A DNA stretch of 64,000 bases from the NCBI GenBank assembly GCA_005884115.1, contig VAXW01000005.1, forward strand, positions 434,001 through 498,000. The letters are read 5' to 3'. Source of the DNA: Actinomycetota bacterium (lineage in GTDB: Bacteria > Actinomycetota > Thermoleophilia > Solirubrobacterales > Solirubrobacteraceae). The translations under genes and the position numbers were made by a program. Below the pieces are notes generated by a model. That model had not been told where the DNA came from, searched no databases, and saw nothing but the letters and a program-made list of their open reading frames with translations. Positions 35,654-44,241 of this stretch are shown here, one piece after another. The stretch's first letter is position 1. Every line of letters begins with the position of its first letter.

Positions 35654-37090
35654 ATGGCGACCCAAGTAAGCGCGCTGCGCAACTTCATCGACGGACAGCT
35701 CGTCGACTCGGACGGCGAGGGCGAAGCGATCCTCAACCCGGCTACCGGCGAGGAGCTCGCGCAGGCGGCAAGCTCCACCCCAGAGGACGTCGATCAGGCC
35801 GTCGCCGCGGCGCGCAGGGCGTTTGCGTCCTGGTCGCAGGCGACGCCCGCCGAGCGCTCGCATGCGCTGCTGGCGATGGCCGAGCGCCTGGAGGAGAACG
35901 GCGAGGAGCTCGCGCGCCTGGAGGCGTTGAACGCGGGCAAGCCGCTGGCGGCGGTCGCTAGCGACGAGATCCCCGTGATGGTCGACAACCTGCGCTTCTT
36001 CGCGGCCGCGGCGCGCTGCCTGGAGGGCAGGGCGGCGGGCGAGTACATGGAGGGGTACACGTCCTTCGTGCGCCGCGAAGCGGTTGGCGTGATCGGCCAG
36101 GTCACGCCCTGGAACTACCCGCTGATGATGGCCATCTGGAAGATCGGTCCGGCCCTTGCGGCGGGCAACACGGTGGTGCTCAAGCCCGCCGAGACGACGC
36201 CCGTCACGACCGTCCGGTTTGCGGAGCTGACGGCCGAGCTGCTTCCCAAGGGCGTCTTCAACGTCGTGACCGGCCGCGGCGAGCCGACGGGCCAGGCGCT
36301 GATCAGCCACCCGGACGTCGACATGGTCTCGCTGACGGGCTCGGTGGAGACGGGCAAGCACGTCGCGCGCACCGCCGCGGACACGCTCAAGCGCGTCCAC
36401 CTCGAGCTGGGTGGCAAGGCGCCGGTGATCGTCTTCGACGATGTCAGCCTCGATAGCGCGCTCGAAACGATCGCGGGCACCGGCTACTACAACGCCGGAC
36501 AGGACTGCACGGCTGCCACGCGCGTGCTGGCGGCGAGCAACGTCTACGACGACGTCGTCGCCGGGCTCGCCGACCAGGCCCAGGGGCTGGTGATCGGCGA
36601 CACGCTCTCGCCTGAGACCACGCTCGGGCCCGTCAACTCGGCCCGCCAGCGCGAGCGCGTCGAGGGGTTCCTCGAGCGTCGCGCCGAGCACGCTGAGATC
36701 GTCACCGGCGGCAAGGAGCCCGAGCGGCCCGGGTTCTTCCTCGAGCCGACGGTCGTGGCCGGGGTGCAGCAGGACGACGAGCTGATCCAGCGCGAGATCT
36801 TCGGGCCCGTGATCACGGTGCAGCAGTTCAGCGACGAGGAGCAGGCGATCGCGTGGGCGAACGCCACGCGCTACGGGCTCGCCTCCTCGGTGTGGACGCG
36901 GGACGTGGCCCGCGCCCTGCGCGTGTCCCGCGCGCTTCGCTTCGGCTGCGTGTGGATCAACGACCACATACCGCTCGTTTCCGAGATGCCCCACGGGGGC
37001 GTCAAGGAGTCCGGATACGGCAAGGACCTGAGCGTGTACTCGCTCGAGGACTACACGGTCGTCAAGCACGTGATGGCGAGCCTCTCCTAG
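35654..37090 (+). CDS. Aldehyde dehydrogenase, aminobutyraldehyde type
   Basis: This 478-residue NAD-dependent dehydrogenase has the oxyanion region [20 protein letters not shown], the general base in LELGGKAP, the catalytic Cys in GQDCTAATR and the C-terminal [20 protein letters not shown], which resembles 4-aminobutyraldehyde dehydrogenases (PatD/Prr type). It would oxidise the aminoaldehyde made by the class III aminotransferase, for example to GABA. A strong AGGAGG ribosome-binding site lies upstream, 9 bases after ald. Confidence 0.88.
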   Translation: MATQVSALRNFIDGQLVDSDGEGEAILNPATGEELAQAASSTPEDVDQAVAAARRAFASWSQATPAERSHALLAMAERLEENGEELARLEALNAGKPLAAVASDEIPVMVDNLRFFAAAARCLEGRAAGEYMEGYTSFVRREAVGVIGQVTPWNYPLMMAIWKIGPALAAGNTVVLKPAETTPVTTVRFAELTAELLPKGVFNVVTGRGEPTGQALISHPDVDMVSLTGSVETGKHVARTAADTLKRVHLELGGKAPVIVFDDVSLDSALETIAGTGYYNAGQDCTAATRVLAASNVYDDVVAGLADQAQGLVIGDTLSPETTLGPVNSARQRERVEGFLERRAEHAEIVTGGKEPERPGFFLEPTVVAGVQQDDELIQREIFGPVITVQQFSDEEQAIAWANATRYGLASSVWTRDVARALRVSRALRFGCVWINDHIPLVSEMPHGGVKESGYGKDLSVYSLEDYTVVKHVMASLS

Positions 37091-37104
37091 CGCCTCGCCG
37101 AGGC

Positions 37105-37887
37105 GTGCACGACGATCGCGACATCCTCTGCGTGCGGGCGCCCAATCCGGGCCCGCTCACGCTGAGCGGCACCAACACTTGGCTCGTGGGGCGGCGGCCA
37201 ACGTGGGTGATCGACCCGGGACCCTCGCTCGCTGCGCACATCGAGCGCGTGCTCGCGGAGATCGACGCGCGCGGCGGCCTAGCGGGCGTGGCTCTGACGC
37301 ACGACCACTCAGACCACGCGGGCGCCGCTGCGGAGCTGCTCGAGCGCTGTCCGGCGCCGCTCGCCGCGGGCGGGGGCGAGGCGGACGTGCCGCTCGCCGA
37401 GGACGTGCGTTTCGGCCCGCTGACGGCGCTCGCCACGCCGGGGCACGCGAGCGACCACTTCGCGTTCGTGGGATACGGCGCGTGCTTCAGCGGCGACGCT
37501 GTGCTGGGGGAGGGGAGCGTCTTCATCTCGCCCCATCGCGGCGCGATGTCCGGTTACCTGAGCGCGCTCGCGCGCCTGCGCGCGCGCGGGGACTTCACCG
37601 CGATCTGCCCGGGCCACGGCCCCGTCGTGTGGAACGCCGATGAGAAGCTCGCGGAGTACATCGCACACCGCAATGACCGCGAGCGACGTCTGATAGCGGC
37701 GCTCGCCGACGGGCAGCGCTCGGTCAGCGAGCTGCTCGACACGGTCTGGCCGGACGTCGCGCCCCCGCTCCGCAGCGCCGCAGCGGTGACGCTGTCCGCG
37801 CATCTCGACAAGCTCGAGGAAGAAGGGGCGCTGCCGGCCGGCGTGGAGCGCCCGCAGATGCCGCGCGTCCCCCGCCAGCACGCCTGA
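37105..37887 (+). CDS. Metallo-beta-lactamase fold hydrolase (LACTB2-like)
   Basis: The 260-residue protein has the metal motif THDHSDHAGA, GHASDHFAFV and SGDAVLGEGSV with further ligands, and a C-terminal winged-helix-like tail (SVSELLDTVWPD...VTLSAHLDKLEEEG) typical of LACTB2-like proteins. Members are nucleases or thioesterase-like hydrolases; the reaction is not predictable here. I chose the GTG at 37105 because the frame upstream overlaps the aldehyde dehydrogenase. Confidence 0.8.
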   Translation: MHDDRDILCVRAPNPGPLTLSGTNTWLVGRRPTWVIDPGPSLAAHIERVLAEIDARGGLAGVALTHDHSDHAGAAAELLERCPAPLAAGGGEADVPLAEDVRFGPLTALATPGHASDHFAFVGYGACFSGDAVLGEGSVFISPHRGAMSGYLSALARLRARGDFTAICPGHGPVVWNADEKLAEYIAHRNDRERRLIAALADGQRSVSELLDTVWPDVAPPLRSAAAVTLSAHLDKLEEEGALPAGVERPQMPRVPRQHA

Positions 37888-37926
37888 GCGCTCCCGGCGC
37901 GGGCGTCGCTACCGTTGTGCACGACC

Positions 37927-39864
37927 ATGGCCGCGCCAGCTTCATCCGATGGCTCACCCGCGGCGCTGCGCGACGCCCACGCTGGCGCGCGCCCGCAGCC
38001 GGCGGTTGGGTCGGCCGACTCGCCGTTCCCCGCGATCGCCGACTACGGCTTTCTCTCCGACTGCCACACCGGAGCGCTGGTCGCTTCCGATGGCTCGGTC
38101 GAGTGGATGTGCCTGCCGCATTTCGACTCGCCCTCGTTGTTCGCAGCGATGCTCGACCGCGGCGCGGGCAGCTGGCGGGTGGGGCCCTACGGCGTGTTCG
38201 TGCCCGCCGGCCGGCGCTACATGCCGGGCACCAACGTAATCGAGACGACGTGGATGACGCCGCAGGGTTGGCTGCGCGTGCGCGACGCGCTCACGATCGG
38301 CGAGTGGCACGACAACGTGCACGGCTCGAGCCACACGCGCCCGCCAACGGACTTCGACGCCGACCACCTGCTCGTGCGCATCGTCGAGTGCATCCAGGGC
38401 CAGGTGCAGGTGGAGATGGTGTGCGAGCCGATGCTCGACTACGGCTCCTCGCCGGCGGTGTGGAGCCCCGCGGACACGGGCGCCGACGGGGGCTTCGCGA
38501 TGGATGCCGCCACCGGCGAGCACGCGCTGCGCTTGTACAGCGACACGCGCATGGGCATCGAGGGCAACCGCGTGCACTCGCGCCACACGATGCGCGAGGG
38601 CGAGAAGTGCTTCTGCGCGCTGTCGTGGACGGAGGAGCTTGGGGGCCCGCGCACGGTCGATCAGGCCGAGGAGTACATGCGCCGGACGAGCCAGTTCTGG
38701 CGCAGCTGGCTGGCTGAAGGCAGCTACCCCGATCACCCCTGGCGGCTGCACCTGCAGCGCTCGGCGCTGGTGCTGAAGGGGCTCACGTTCATGCCCACCG
38801 GCGCGCTGGTCGCGGCGCCCACGACCTCGCTGCCGGAGACGCCGCGGGGTGAGCGCAACTGGGACTATCGCTACTGCTGGATGCGCGACGCCGCCTTCAC
38901 GCTGTGGGCGCTGCATGCGCTCGGCCTGGACTGGGAGGCGGACGACTTCGTGCAGTACGTCGCCGACCTGGATCGCAACGAGGATGGCTCGCTTCAGATC
39001 ATGTACGGGATCAAGGGGGACATGAAGCTCGAAGAGTCGATGCTCGAGCACCTGAAGGGATACGAGGGCGCACGCCCGGTGCGCATCGGCAACGCGGCCT
39101 TCAAGCAGCGCCAGAACGACGTCTACGGAGCGGTGCTCGACTCCGTCTACCTGCATTCGAAGAAGCGCGACCACATCCCCGTGCGCCTGTGGCCTGTGCT
39201 CGTCGATCAGGTCGAGTGCGCGGCTGCCTCCTGGAAGGAGCCCGACCAGGGGATCTGGGAGGGGCGCGGGGAGCCGCGCCACTACATCTCCTCCAAGCTC
39301 ATGTGCTGGGTCGCCCTGGACCGCGGCGCGCGTCTCGCCGAACGCCGCGGCGAGGAGGACTGCGCCGAGCGCTGGAAGGCACTCGCCGACGAGGTGCGCG
39401 CGGACATCCTCGAGCGCGGCGTCGACGAGCGAGGCGTCTTCCGCCAGCACTACGACACCGACGCGCTCGACGCCTCGACGCTGCTCATCGGGCTGCTGCG
39501 CTTCCTGCCCTCTGACGACGAGCGCGTGTGCGCGACCGTGCGCGCGGTTCGCGAGGAGCTGACCGAGAACGGGCTCGTGCTGCGCTACCGCACCGAGGAG
39601 ACCGACGACGGCCTCAGCGGCACGGAGGGCACGTTCCTGATCTGCTCCTTCTGGATGGTCTCGGCGCTGTCTGAGATCGGCGAACACCGCGAGGCCGAAC
39701 ACATGTGCGAGCGCCTGCTCTCCTACGCCTCGCCGCTCCACCTGTACGCCGAGGAGCTCGAGGCCTCGAGCGGGCGCCATCTCGGCAACTTCCCGCAGGC
39801 CTTCACGCACCTGGCGCTGATCAACGCCGTGACGCACGTGATCAACGCTCAGCAGGGAGCCTGA
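37927..39864 (+). CDS. GH15 family enzyme (trehalase/glucoamylase type)
   Basis: The 645-residue protein has an N-terminal beta-sandwich domain (PFPAIADYGFLSDCHTGALV, then SVEWMCLPHFDSPSLFA) and a C-terminal (alpha/alpha)6 barrel with ERNWDYRYCWMRDAAFTLWA, carrying the substrate-binding Arg/Asp, and DQGIWEGRG with a likely catalytic Glu. In actinobacteria such proteins are often trehalases, so the substrate may be trehalose rather than starch. No signal peptide is present. The ATG at 37927 is preferred over a TTG four codons earlier. Confidence 0.88.
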   Translation: MAAPASSDGSPAALRDAHAGARPQPAVGSADSPFPAIADYGFLSDCHTGALVASDGSVEWMCLPHFDSPSLFAAMLDRGAGSWRVGPYGVFVPAGRRYMPGTNVIETTWMTPQGWLRVRDALTIGEWHDNVHGSSHTRPPTDFDADHLLVRIVECIQGQVQVEMVCEPMLDYGSSPAVWSPADTGADGGFAMDAATGEHALRLYSDTRMGIEGNRVHSRHTMREGEKCFCALSWTEELGGPRTVDQAEEYMRRTSQFWRSWLAEGSYPDHPWRLHLQRSALVLKGLTFMPTGALVAAPTTSLPETPRGERNWDYRYCWMRDAAFTLWALHALGLDWEADDFVQYVADLDRNEDGSLQIMYGIKGDMKLEESMLEHLKGYEGARPVRIGNAAFKQRQNDVYGAVLDSVYLHSKKRDHIPVRLWPVLVDQVECAAASWKEPDQGIWEGRGEPRHYISSKLMCWVALDRGARLAERRGEEDCAERWKALADEVRADILERGVDERGVFRQHYDTDALDASTLLIGLLRFLPSDDERVCATVRAVREELTENGLVLRYRTEETDDGLSGTEGTFLICSFWMVSALSEIGEHREAEHMCERLLSYASPLHLYAEELEASSGRHLGNFPQAFTHLALINAVTHVINAQQGA

Positions 39865-39899
39865 ACGCGCGGCTCACGCAGCTGCTGTCGCGACGCGCG

Positions 39900-40007
39900 C
39901 TACCGCGCCCCGGCGATCAGCGACCTGATGCCGAGGTGCGCGAGCGCTCCAGCCGCCGCAAGCCCGGCTGGTCCGGCGCCGACGACGACAACGCGTTGCT
40001 CAAACAT
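39900..40007 (-). pseudogene. 5' remnant of an FAD-dependent oxidoreductase
   Basis: Only 35 codons remain: MFEQR followed by the dinucleotide-binding motif VVVVGAGPAGLAAAGALAHL and a short tail before a TAG. A near-perfect ribosome-binding site (AGGAGG, 5 bases before the ATG) is intact. The rest of the flavoprotein is missing and the end of the GH15 gene lies 35 bases further on, so a deletion or rearrangement has probably removed it. It sits downstream of the NUDIX gene on the same strand. Confidence 0.65.
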
Positions 40008-40062
40008 GCCAGCCTCCTGCCCCTGTTCGCCCGCGGAAGTCTCTCGCCGAGATTCAGCCGAG

Positions 40063-40734
40063 TCAAGCCGCGCCTGCGCCGTCGTATCGCGGATCACCTG
40101 GCAGCACCACTCGCGCGACCTCGCCTTCGAGCAGCACTCTCGGCTCCACCGGACGCACCTCGCGCTGGCGGGCGTGCGCGAGCAGGGCGGTGACCGACGG
40201 AAACTCGCGCAGCTGCTCGAGATGCTTGATCGTGGGGAACACGAGCGCGATCTCGCCCGCGCGATGCGCCTCGAGCGCGCGGCCGGGCTCAAACCAGCCG
40301 AGGTCGACGCACTCCTCGCCGTCGATCCTCGGCTCCTGGCCGGGGGGCAAGGGCGCGAGGAAGAAATGCGTGTCGTAGCGGATCTGCACCTGCGCAGGCG
40401 TGATCCAGCGCGAGAACTTCACCAGGCTCGAGGGGTCACTGACGGTGATCGCGGCCTCCTCGCGCAGCTCGCGGATGGCGGCCGCGCGGTGGGCGTCGTC
40501 GCCCTCGCCCTCCGCGTGGTCGACGGCTCCGCCCGGGAACACCCACGCCCCGCCCATGAAGCGCGCCTCGGGCGTGCGCCGCACCAGCAACACCTCGAGC
40601 GAGTCGTCTCCTCCCCGCAGCAGGATCACCGTGGCAGCCTGGCGCGGCGTCGTGGCAGGACCGGGGTTGTACTCCTCGCCGGCCGCCGGGCGCTCGTCTG
40701 CCGGCGGCTGTCGCTCGTCCTCGCGCATGCTCAC
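40063..40734 (-). CDS. NUDIX hydrolase
   Basis: The 223-residue protein resembles the NUDT7/NUDT19 type of NUDIX enzymes: VILLRGGDDSLEVLLVRRT, then WVFPGGAVDHAEG and RAAAIRELREEAAI, a NUDIX box with an insertion and Ala in place of the last Gly. Substrates of this subgroup include CoA derivatives. The GTG at 40734 lies 6 bases after TAGGGT (40741-40746, minus strand), which supports it over the ATG two codons later. Confidence 0.82.
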   Translation of the reverse strand: MSMREDERQPPADERPAAGEEYNPGPATTPRQAATVILLRGGDDSLEVLLVRRTPEARFMGGAWVFPGGAVDHAEGEGDDAHRAAAIRELREEAAITVSDPSSLVKFSRWITPAQVQIRYDTHFFLAPLPPGQEPRIDGEECVDLGWFEPGRALEAHRAGEIALVFPTIKHLEQLREFPSVTALLAHARQREVRPVEPRVLLEGEVARVVLPGDPRYDGAGAA

Positions 40735-40740
40735 CCGCTG

Positions 40741-40746
40741 ACCCTA
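40741..40746 (-). promoter_or_regulatory. Putative -10 box of the NUDIX gene
   Basis: TAGGGT lies 6 bases before the GTG, with no ribosome-binding site. It faces the similar box of the divergent rubredoxin gene a few bases away. Confidence 0.4.
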
Positions 40747-40754
40747 CAGGCAGG

Positions 40755-40760
40755 TACCCT
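40755..40760 (+). promoter_or_regulatory. Putative -10 box of the rubredoxin gene
   Basis: TACCCT lies 7 bases before the ATG at 40768, again without a Shine-Dalgarno sequence. Confidence 0.4.
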
Positions 40761-40767
40761 TGTGCGC

Positions 40768-40953
40768 ATGAGTACCGGCACGACCACGCTGCAGCGCTGG
40801 ATCTGCGAATCCTGCGGCTTCATCTACGAACCGGAGGAAGGAGACCCGGACGGCGGGATCCCGCCGGGCACCCCCTTCGAGGAGATCCCCGACTCCTGGT
40901 TCTGCCCAGTGTGCGGCGCGCGCAAGCGCGACTTCGTTCCCTACGAAGACTAG
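40768..40953 (+). CDS. Rubredoxin
   Basis: This 61-residue one-iron protein has both Cys pairs, CESCG and CPVCG, in the usual context (GFIYEPEEGDPDGGIPPGTP and DSWFCPVCGARKRDF). It is a small electron carrier, commonly serving alkane hydroxylases or oxidative-stress enzymes; no partner is in view. It ends with TAG, and the bioA reading frame follows directly in the same frame. Confidence 0.95.
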   Translation: MSTGTTTLQRWICESCGFIYEPEEGDPDGGIPPGTPFEEIPDSWFCPVCGARKRDFVPYED

Positions 40954-40959
40954 GTAGAG

Positions 40960-42246
40960 CTGAGCGACTGGCCGGCACTGCTCGCCTTCGACCGCGAGCA
41001 CGTCTGGCACCCTTACGGTGCGCTGCCCGGGGCGCTCGGCCCGCTGCCCGTCGTCTCCGCTCGAGGAGTGCGGCTCAGGCTCGCCGACGGGCGCGAGCTG
41101 ATCGACGGCATGTCCTCGTGGTGGTGCGCGATCCACGGCTACCGCCACCCGGTGCTCGATCAGGCCGTGCGCGAGCAGCTGGGACGGATGGCGCACGTGA
41201 TGTTCGGCGGGCTCACGCACGAAGGCGGGGTGCGCCTGGCCGAGCGACTGCTCGAGCTGGCGCCGGCCGGGCTCGGTGCGGTGTTCTTCGCCGACTCGGG
41301 CTCCGTGTCGGTCGAGGTGGCGATCAAGATGAGCCTGCAGTACCAGCGCGCGTGCGGGCACGGCGAGCGCACGCGGCTGCTCACGGTGCGCGGCGGCTAC
41401 CACGGCGACACCTTCGGCGCCATGGCGGTGTGCGACCCCGTCGGCGGCATGCACAAGATGTTCACGGGGGTGCTCGCCGAGCACGTGTTCGCCGAGCGCC
41501 CGCCTGACGGCTTCGAGGCTGGCCTCGACGACGGTTGGGCCGAGCACGTGCGCGAGCTCGCCGCGCGCCACAGCGACGAGCTCGCCGCGATAATCCTCGA
41601 GCCCGTGGTCCAGGGCGCGGGCGGGATGCGCTTTCACTCCCCCGAGTGCGTGGCATTGCTGCGAACGCTCTGCGACGAGCACGGGCTGCTGCTCGTGCTC
41701 GATGAGATCGCCACCGGCTTCGGGCGCACGGGAGCGCTGTTCGCGTGCGAGCACGCCGGCGTCGCGCCCGACGTCATGTGCGTGGGCAAGGCGCTCACCG
41801 GCGGCTACATGACGCTGGCCGCGACGCTGTGCACGCGCGCCGTAGCCGACGCGATCAGCGCCGGCGAGGGCGGCGGGCTGATGCACGGCCCGACCTTCAT
41901 GGCCAACCCGCTCGCGTGCGCGGTCGCCCATGCCTCGCTTGGACTGCTCGAGGAGGGCGCCGGGTTCGTCGAGCGGGTGCGCGCGATCGAGCTTGGCCTG
42001 CGCGGCGGGCTCGAGCAGGCGCGCGAGCTAGCGGGCGTCGCCGACGTGCGCGTCCTGGGCGCGATCGGCGTCGTGCAGCTCGAGCACGAGGTCGACCTCG
42101 CCAGAGCCACCTCGGCCGCGCTGCAGCAAGGCGTGTGGCTGCGCCCGTTCCGCGACCTCATCTACGCGATGCCTCCGTACACGATCGAGCCCGACGAGCT
42201 CGCAATGGTGACCGAGGCCATGCTCGCCGCCGCACGCGCGGCCTAG
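40960..42246 (+). CDS. bioA: Adenosylmethionine-8-amino-7-oxononanoate aminotransferase
   Basis: BioA makes 7,8-diaminopelargonate from KAPA with SAM as amino donor. The enzyme shows [13 protein letters not shown] at its start, [15 protein letters not shown], the PLP-phosphate segment [26 protein letters not shown] and the lysine loop [14 protein letters not shown]. The conserved HPY tyrosine lies before the first ATG/GTG/TTG of the frame (GTG 41068), so translation must begin upstream. CTG at 40960 is my best guess (about 428 residues). The frame is the same as that of rubredoxin, separated only by its TAG. Confidence 0.85.
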   Translation: MSDWPALLAFDREHVWHPYGALPGALGPLPVVSARGVRLRLADGRELIDGMSSWWCAIHGYRHPVLDQAVREQLGRMAHVMFGGLTHEGGVRLAERLLELAPAGLGAVFFADSGSVSVEVAIKMSLQYQRACGHGERTRLLTVRGGYHGDTFGAMAVCDPVGGMHKMFTGVLAEHVFAERPPDGFEAGLDDGWAEHVRELAARHSDELAAIILEPVVQGAGGMRFHSPECVALLRTLCDEHGLLLVLDEIATGFGRTGALFACEHAGVAPDVMCVGKALTGGYMTLAATLCTRAVADAISAGEGGGLMHGPTFMANPLACAVAHASLGLLEEGAGFVERVRAIELGLRGGLEQARELAGVADVRVLGAIGVVQLEHEVDLARATSAALQQGVWLRPFRDLIYAMPPYTIEPDELAMVTEAMLAAARAA

Positions 42247-42274
42247 CCGGGCTGCCGTAATGAATCGTCCGGCG

Positions 42275-42290
42275 GCGGCGATGTCGCCGC
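42275..42290. terminator. GC stem-loop after bioA
   Basis: GCGGCGA-TG-TCGCCGC is a perfect inverted repeat in the gap after bioA. There is no T-run, so it may be a weak or Rho-assisted terminator. Confidence 0.3.
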
Positions 42291-42303
42291 GGCGGCTGCG
42301 CGT

Positions 42304-42309
42304 TAGCCT
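42304..42309 (+). promoter_or_regulatory. Putative -10 box of the DUF2652 gene
   Basis: TAGCCT lies 9 bases before the ATG at 42319, with no ribosome-binding site. Confidence 0.4.
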
Positions 42310-42318
42310 GGCTGCGAG

Positions 42319-43395
42319 ATGGCGGAGATCGTGCGACGCGGCTGCCTGCTGCTCGCCGACATCAGCGGCTACAGCGCATATGTCGGCGGCGTAGAGCTCG
42401 AGCACGTCCACGACATCCTCGCCGACCTGCTCTCGATGCTGGCGCGCGAGCTGTGCCCGCCGCTCGAGCTGGCCAAGCTCGAGGGCGACGCGGTCTTCTG
42501 CACGGCGCCCGACAGCGAGTCGATCGACGGGCGCGCGCTGCTCGGGACGCTCGAGTCGACCTATCTCGCCTTTGCGCGTCGCCGGCGCACCGTGGCGCTG
42601 TCCTCGAGCTGCCGCTGCGATGCGTGCCGGCGCACGCCCGAGCTCGACCTGAAGTTCTGCGTCCACCACGGCTCATTCGTCGAGCACGAGGTCGCTGGGC
42701 GCCGCGAGCTGATGGGTCCCGATGTCGTCCTCGTTCACCGCCTGCTCAAGAACACGGTCGCCGAGATCCACGGGCTGCGCGGGTACGCGCTGCTCAGCGC
42801 CGCGTGCATGGACGCGCTGGGAATCTCTGGACTGGAGGCGCACGCCGAGCGCGTGGAGGACGTCGGCGAGGTGCAGTGCGGGCTGATCGACATGCGCTCG
42901 CGCTGGGAGGAGCACGAGAGCAGCGCGCGCAGCGTCGTCTCCCGCGAGGACGCCCGCTTTGTGCTGGAGGCCGATGTGAGCGCCTCCCAGCAGGAAGTGT
43001 GGGACGCGATGACCGATCCCGCGCACGCTATGCGCTGGCGCGTCGGCGCCGACGAGATCGACGAGCGAAACCCGCCTGCCGGTCGTGGCGTGGGCACGGT
43101 CACCCACTGCGTTCACGGTCGCACGACGATCGACCAGGAGATCCTCGACTGGCTGCCTCCACACCACTACACCTTTCGCGAGCGCAACCCCGCGGGGGAG
43201 TGTGCGTGGACGGTGTCGCTCGCTCCCGTGAAGAGAGGCTCCGGCACTCACATCGAGTGGCGCATCGAGCTGCGCGGCGGGCGCCTGCAGGCCGCCGCGA
43301 TGCGCGTCATGGCTCCCAGGATGCGTCGGGTCCTGCGGCAGAACTTCGACGCGCTGCTCGCTCACGTGCGCGCGCTGGGGCCGGCGCACCTCTAG
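42319..43395 (+). CDS. DUF2652-SRPBCC fusion protein
   Basis: The 358-residue protein joins an N-terminal domain that resembles DUF2652/class III cyclase folds (GCLLLADISGYSAYV, KLEGDAVFC, FCVHHGSF) to a C-terminal SRPBCC domain (ASQQEVWDAMTDPAHAMRW to the end) able to hold a hydrophobic ligand. The first domain keeps the DISGY and EGDAVF landmarks of nucleotide cyclases but its activity is unproven. It may sense or bind a lipid-like molecule. It lies between bioA and the opposing bioD, with no obvious link to biotin. Confidence 0.7.
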   Translation: MAEIVRRGCLLLADISGYSAYVGGVELEHVHDILADLLSMLARELCPPLELAKLEGDAVFCTAPDSESIDGRALLGTLESTYLAFARRRRTVALSSSCRCDACRRTPELDLKFCVHHGSFVEHEVAGRRELMGPDVVLVHRLLKNTVAEIHGLRGYALLSAACMDALGISGLEAHAERVEDVGEVQCGLIDMRSRWEEHESSARSVVSREDARFVLEADVSASQQEVWDAMTDPAHAMRWRVGADEIDERNPPAGRGVGTVTHCVHGRTTIDQEILDWLPPHHYTFRERNPAGECAWTVSLAPVKRGSGTHIEWRIELRGGRLQAAAMRVMAPRMRRVLRQNFDALLAHVRALGPAHL

Positions 43396-43412
43396 CCCGA
43401 GGCGCGATCGAT

Positions 43413-43427
43413 GTCGGGAGGCCCGAC
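43413..43427. terminator. Terminator-like hairpin between convergent genes
   Basis: GTCGGG-AGG-CCCGAC is a perfect 6-bp inverted repeat in the gap between the DUF2652 gene and bioD, both of which end here. Confidence 0.4.
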
Positions 43428-43475
43428 TCGGGCGCTCGGAGGCGTCGCCCTCGCTCCACTCTCCTCGGCCTCACC

Positions 43476-44231
43476 CTACTCGAGCCACCTGCGCCACGGC
43501 AGCCCTGCGCCCGCCCTCGCCAGGGCGCCTGGGTCGGGGCCGGCGATGTGCCTGAGCAGCGCGACCTCTACGTCGCCGAGGCGCGTGATCGTGTCGCGAT
43601 TCGACAGCTCGAGCGCCCCCGCCTGGGCGGGCCATGGGGTGAGCACGACCGCGCGCACCACGAGCCCGCTCGCGCGCGCGGCCTGCAGCGTGAGCAGCGT
43701 GTGGTTGATCGTTCCCAGCCCCGGGCGCGCGGCAACCAGCAGCGGCAGGCCCAGGCTGCGGGCGAGGTCGCGCACGGTGAAACGCTCTGCCAGCGGCGTG
43801 AGCAGGCCTCCGACGCCCTCGACGATGAGCGTCTGAGCGGCGCCCGATGCCCTTGCTTCGGCATCGGCGGCTGCGGCGAGCAGCTCGTCGGCGTCGATGC
43901 GCTCTCCGGCGAGCTGGGCCGCGAGGTGGGGGGCTGCGGCGGCGCGGTAGCGCTGCGGCGCGACCTCGTCGGGCGCCGCCCCCGTGATCGCTCCCAGCAG
44001 CTCATGGTCGGCGGGCCACGTCTGTCGTTCGGCGACTCGCGCGTCACCGTCGCTCGCGGATGAGCGCGAGCCGCAGATCGCGGCGCCGGGCGGTTGCTCA
44101 TCGAGTCCGGTCACGACGGGCTTGTGCGCGCGCACGCTCTCGCCCGCCTCGATCAGCGCCGCGCTGAGTGCGGCGCTGAGGACCGTCTTGCCGACCCCGG
44201 TGTCCGTGGCTGTGACGAACAGGCCCCGCAC
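43476..44231 (-). CDS. bioD: Dethiobiotin synthetase
   Basis: BioD closes the ureido ring from diaminopelargonate, CO2 and ATP. The 251-residue protein has the P-loop TATDTGVGKTVLSAAL, the HKPVVTG lysine segment and VEGVGGLLTPLAERFTVRDL. The GTG at 44231 begins 10 bases after the bioF stop and gives the family-typical start; upstream open frame belongs to bioF in another phase. Confidence 0.93.
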   Translation of the reverse strand: MRGLFVTATDTGVGKTVLSAALSAALIEAGESVRAHKPVVTGLDEQPPGAAICGSRSSASDGDARVAERQTWPADHELLGAITGAAPDEVAPQRYRAAAAPHLAAQLAGERIDADELLAAAADAEARASGAAQTLIVEGVGGLLTPLAERFTVRDLARSLGLPLLVAARPGLGTINHTLLTLQAARASGLVVRAVVLTPWPAQAGALELSNRDTITRLGDVEVALLRHIAGPDPGALARAGAGLPWRRWLE

Positions 44232-44241
44232 GCCTGGCCGT

